A stretch of 39,283 nt of DNA from Argonema galeatum A003/A1 (lineage in GTDB: Bacteria > Cyanobacteriota > Cyanobacteriia > Cyanobacteriales > Aerosakkonemataceae). The position numbers were made by a program, and so were the translations under genes. Of the stretch, positions 38,692-39,283 are shown piece by piece (positions within the stretch are counted from its first letter, which is position 1; each line of letters opens with the position of its first letter). Below the pieces are notes generated by a model. The model was given only the letters and a program-made list of their open reading frames with translations. It did no database searches and had not been told where the DNA came from. Location: the NCBI RefSeq assembly GCF_023333595.1, contig NZ_JAIQZM010000033.1, positions 1-39,283 of the forward strand, written 5' to 3'.

Positions 38692-39283
38692 ATGGGAAGG
38701 CTTCAATCTAGGCTTGTGCAACCTGTGAAGTTAGATGATCGTTCCGTAGATAAAGACGGAGTTGAACTTATAAAAGATCCCCCTAAGTTCAAACTCAGGG
38801 TGCCGAAATGGTTACTAGGGCTTCTGGTTCTTGGTTTGTTAGCTGGTGGAGGCTATATTGCATATACTCAGATGACAACCGCTCAGCGCCAGGAAGCGAG
38901 ACGCCGAATTCAAACGGTAACCGTGGAACGTGCTAATTTGCCTATATCGATTTCTGCCAATGGTACCGTGCAACCGGAGCGATCGGTCAATGTCAGTCCG
39001 AAGAACTCTGGGGTACTAAAAGAATTGTTGGTCAAAGAGGGCGATCGCGTCAATACAGGGCAAATTCTCGCCTACATGGATAACTCAAATTCCCAGGGAC
39101 AACTGACTCAAGCAAAGGCTCAACTGACATCCGCACAAGCAAATCTTAACAAACTGCTAGCAGGCAATCGTCCCCAGGAAATCGCCCAGGCACAAGCACA
39201 ATTAGTATCCGCACAAGCAAATCTTAACAAACTGCTAGCAGGCAATCGTCCCCAGGAAATCGCCCAGGCACAAGCACAATTAG
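38692..39283 (+). CDS. HlyD-family periplasmic adaptor (partial, runs off the end)
   Basis: The 5' part (about 197 codons) of a membrane-fusion/adaptor protein linking an inner-membrane ABC or RND pump to the outer membrane. A cytosolic tail is followed by one membrane helix (PKWLLGLLVLGLLAGGGYIA, ~38-58). The biotinyl-lipoyl half-motif follows (VERANLPISISANGTVQPER, then GVLKELLVKEGDRVNTGQIL). The ascending arm of the coiled-coil hairpin comes next (QAKAQLTSAQANLNKLLAGN). This arm contains a 26-residue unit repeated exactly at DNA level as far as the window goes. ATG 38692 is chosen; no strong Shine-Dalgarno is seen. The pump genes probably lie beyond the right edge. Confidence 0.9.
   Translation, partial: MGRLQSRLVQPVKLDDRSVDKDGVELIKDPPKFKLRVPKWLLGLLVLGLLAGGGYIAYTQMTTAQRQEARRRIQTVTVERANLPISISANGTVQPERSVNVSPKNSGVLKELLVKEGDRVNTGQILAYMDNSNSQGQLTQAKAQLTSAQANLNKLLAGNRPQEIAQAQAQLVSAQANLNKLLAGNRPQEIAQAQAQL
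39130..39283 (+). repeat. Exact 78-bp tandem repeat in the adaptor gene
   Basis: Unit 1 spans 39130-39207. Unit 2 starts at 39208 and is identical for its visible 76 bases up to the window end. The unit is 26 codons (SAQANLNKLLAGNRPQEIAQ, then AQAQLV), so copies are added in frame and lengthen the coiled-coil hairpin. More copies may follow outside the window. Confidence 0.9.

Noticed and set aside
39130..39283. CRISPR-like repetition
   Set aside because: The repeat is gapless, in frame and 78 bp long within an adaptor gene; there are no spacers. No CRISPR array was seen elsewhere.

Overview
The window reads as chromosomal DNA of a filamentous-type cyanobacterium. GCGATCGC (HIP1) palindromes and GCGATC cores are scattered throughout. 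There is a PEP-CTERM surface protein, a cyanobacterial-style polysaccharide locus, an MFS/HEAT-repeat transporter and many small dispersed palindromes. Genus cannot be fixed from the sequence alone. No rRNA, tRNA or CRISPR array was seen.

Layout. Positions 1-2.25 kb hold a decayed toxin-antitoxin pair (Phd-type antitoxin, truncated PIN toxin), a coding remnant, a short 43-residue gene and map (methionine aminopeptidase), all on the minus strand. From 2.7 to 25.7 kb lies a large Wzy-type exopolysaccharide/capsule locus. It contains an outer-membrane export protein with three SLBB-like repeats, a Wzc-like co-polymerase with a BY-kinase domain, a PEP-CTERM protein, an O-antigen polymerase broken by a T9 run, a Wzx-type flippase, two glycosyltransferase-like proteins of less familiar type (one with N-terminal cysteines), two methyltransferases, several GT2 and GT4 enzymes, a clan GH-A-like glycoside hydrolase, a WecG/TagA/CpsF transferase and, on the opposite strand at the far end, the WbaP/WcaJ-type initiating sugar transferase. 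The proposed order of work is: priming on undecaprenyl phosphate, addition of sugars by the GTs with methyl decoration, flipping by Wzx, polymerisation by Wzy, then length control and export by Wzc/Wza, with the hydrolase trimming the polymer. Several genes in the interior of the locus are visibly more AT-rich than map, the Wza gene and the last two GTs, as expected of an exchangeable serotype-like cassette.

From 26 to 39.3 kb the content is housekeeping and signalling. It includes an FtsH-like M41 protease domain without an ATPase, a diguanylate cyclase with a degenerate receiver domain, a stand-alone cyclic-nucleotide-binding protein, and a TnpB gene lying between that gene and an ATP/ADP-translocase-like MFS-HEAT protein. 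These are followed by infC (IF-3), an alpha/beta hydrolase, a BON-domain protein, ilvH, a quinone oxidoreductase-like MDR enzyme, a small zinc-ribbon membrane protein and the 5' part of an HlyD-type adaptor with an exact 78-bp tandem repeat that runs off the end.

The most interesting signals are the homopolymer frameshift in the polymerase (possible phase variation or transcriptional slippage), the expandable coiled-coil repeat in the adaptor, the TnpB insertion between two genes that probably belong together, and several small unannotated coding or regulatory elements.
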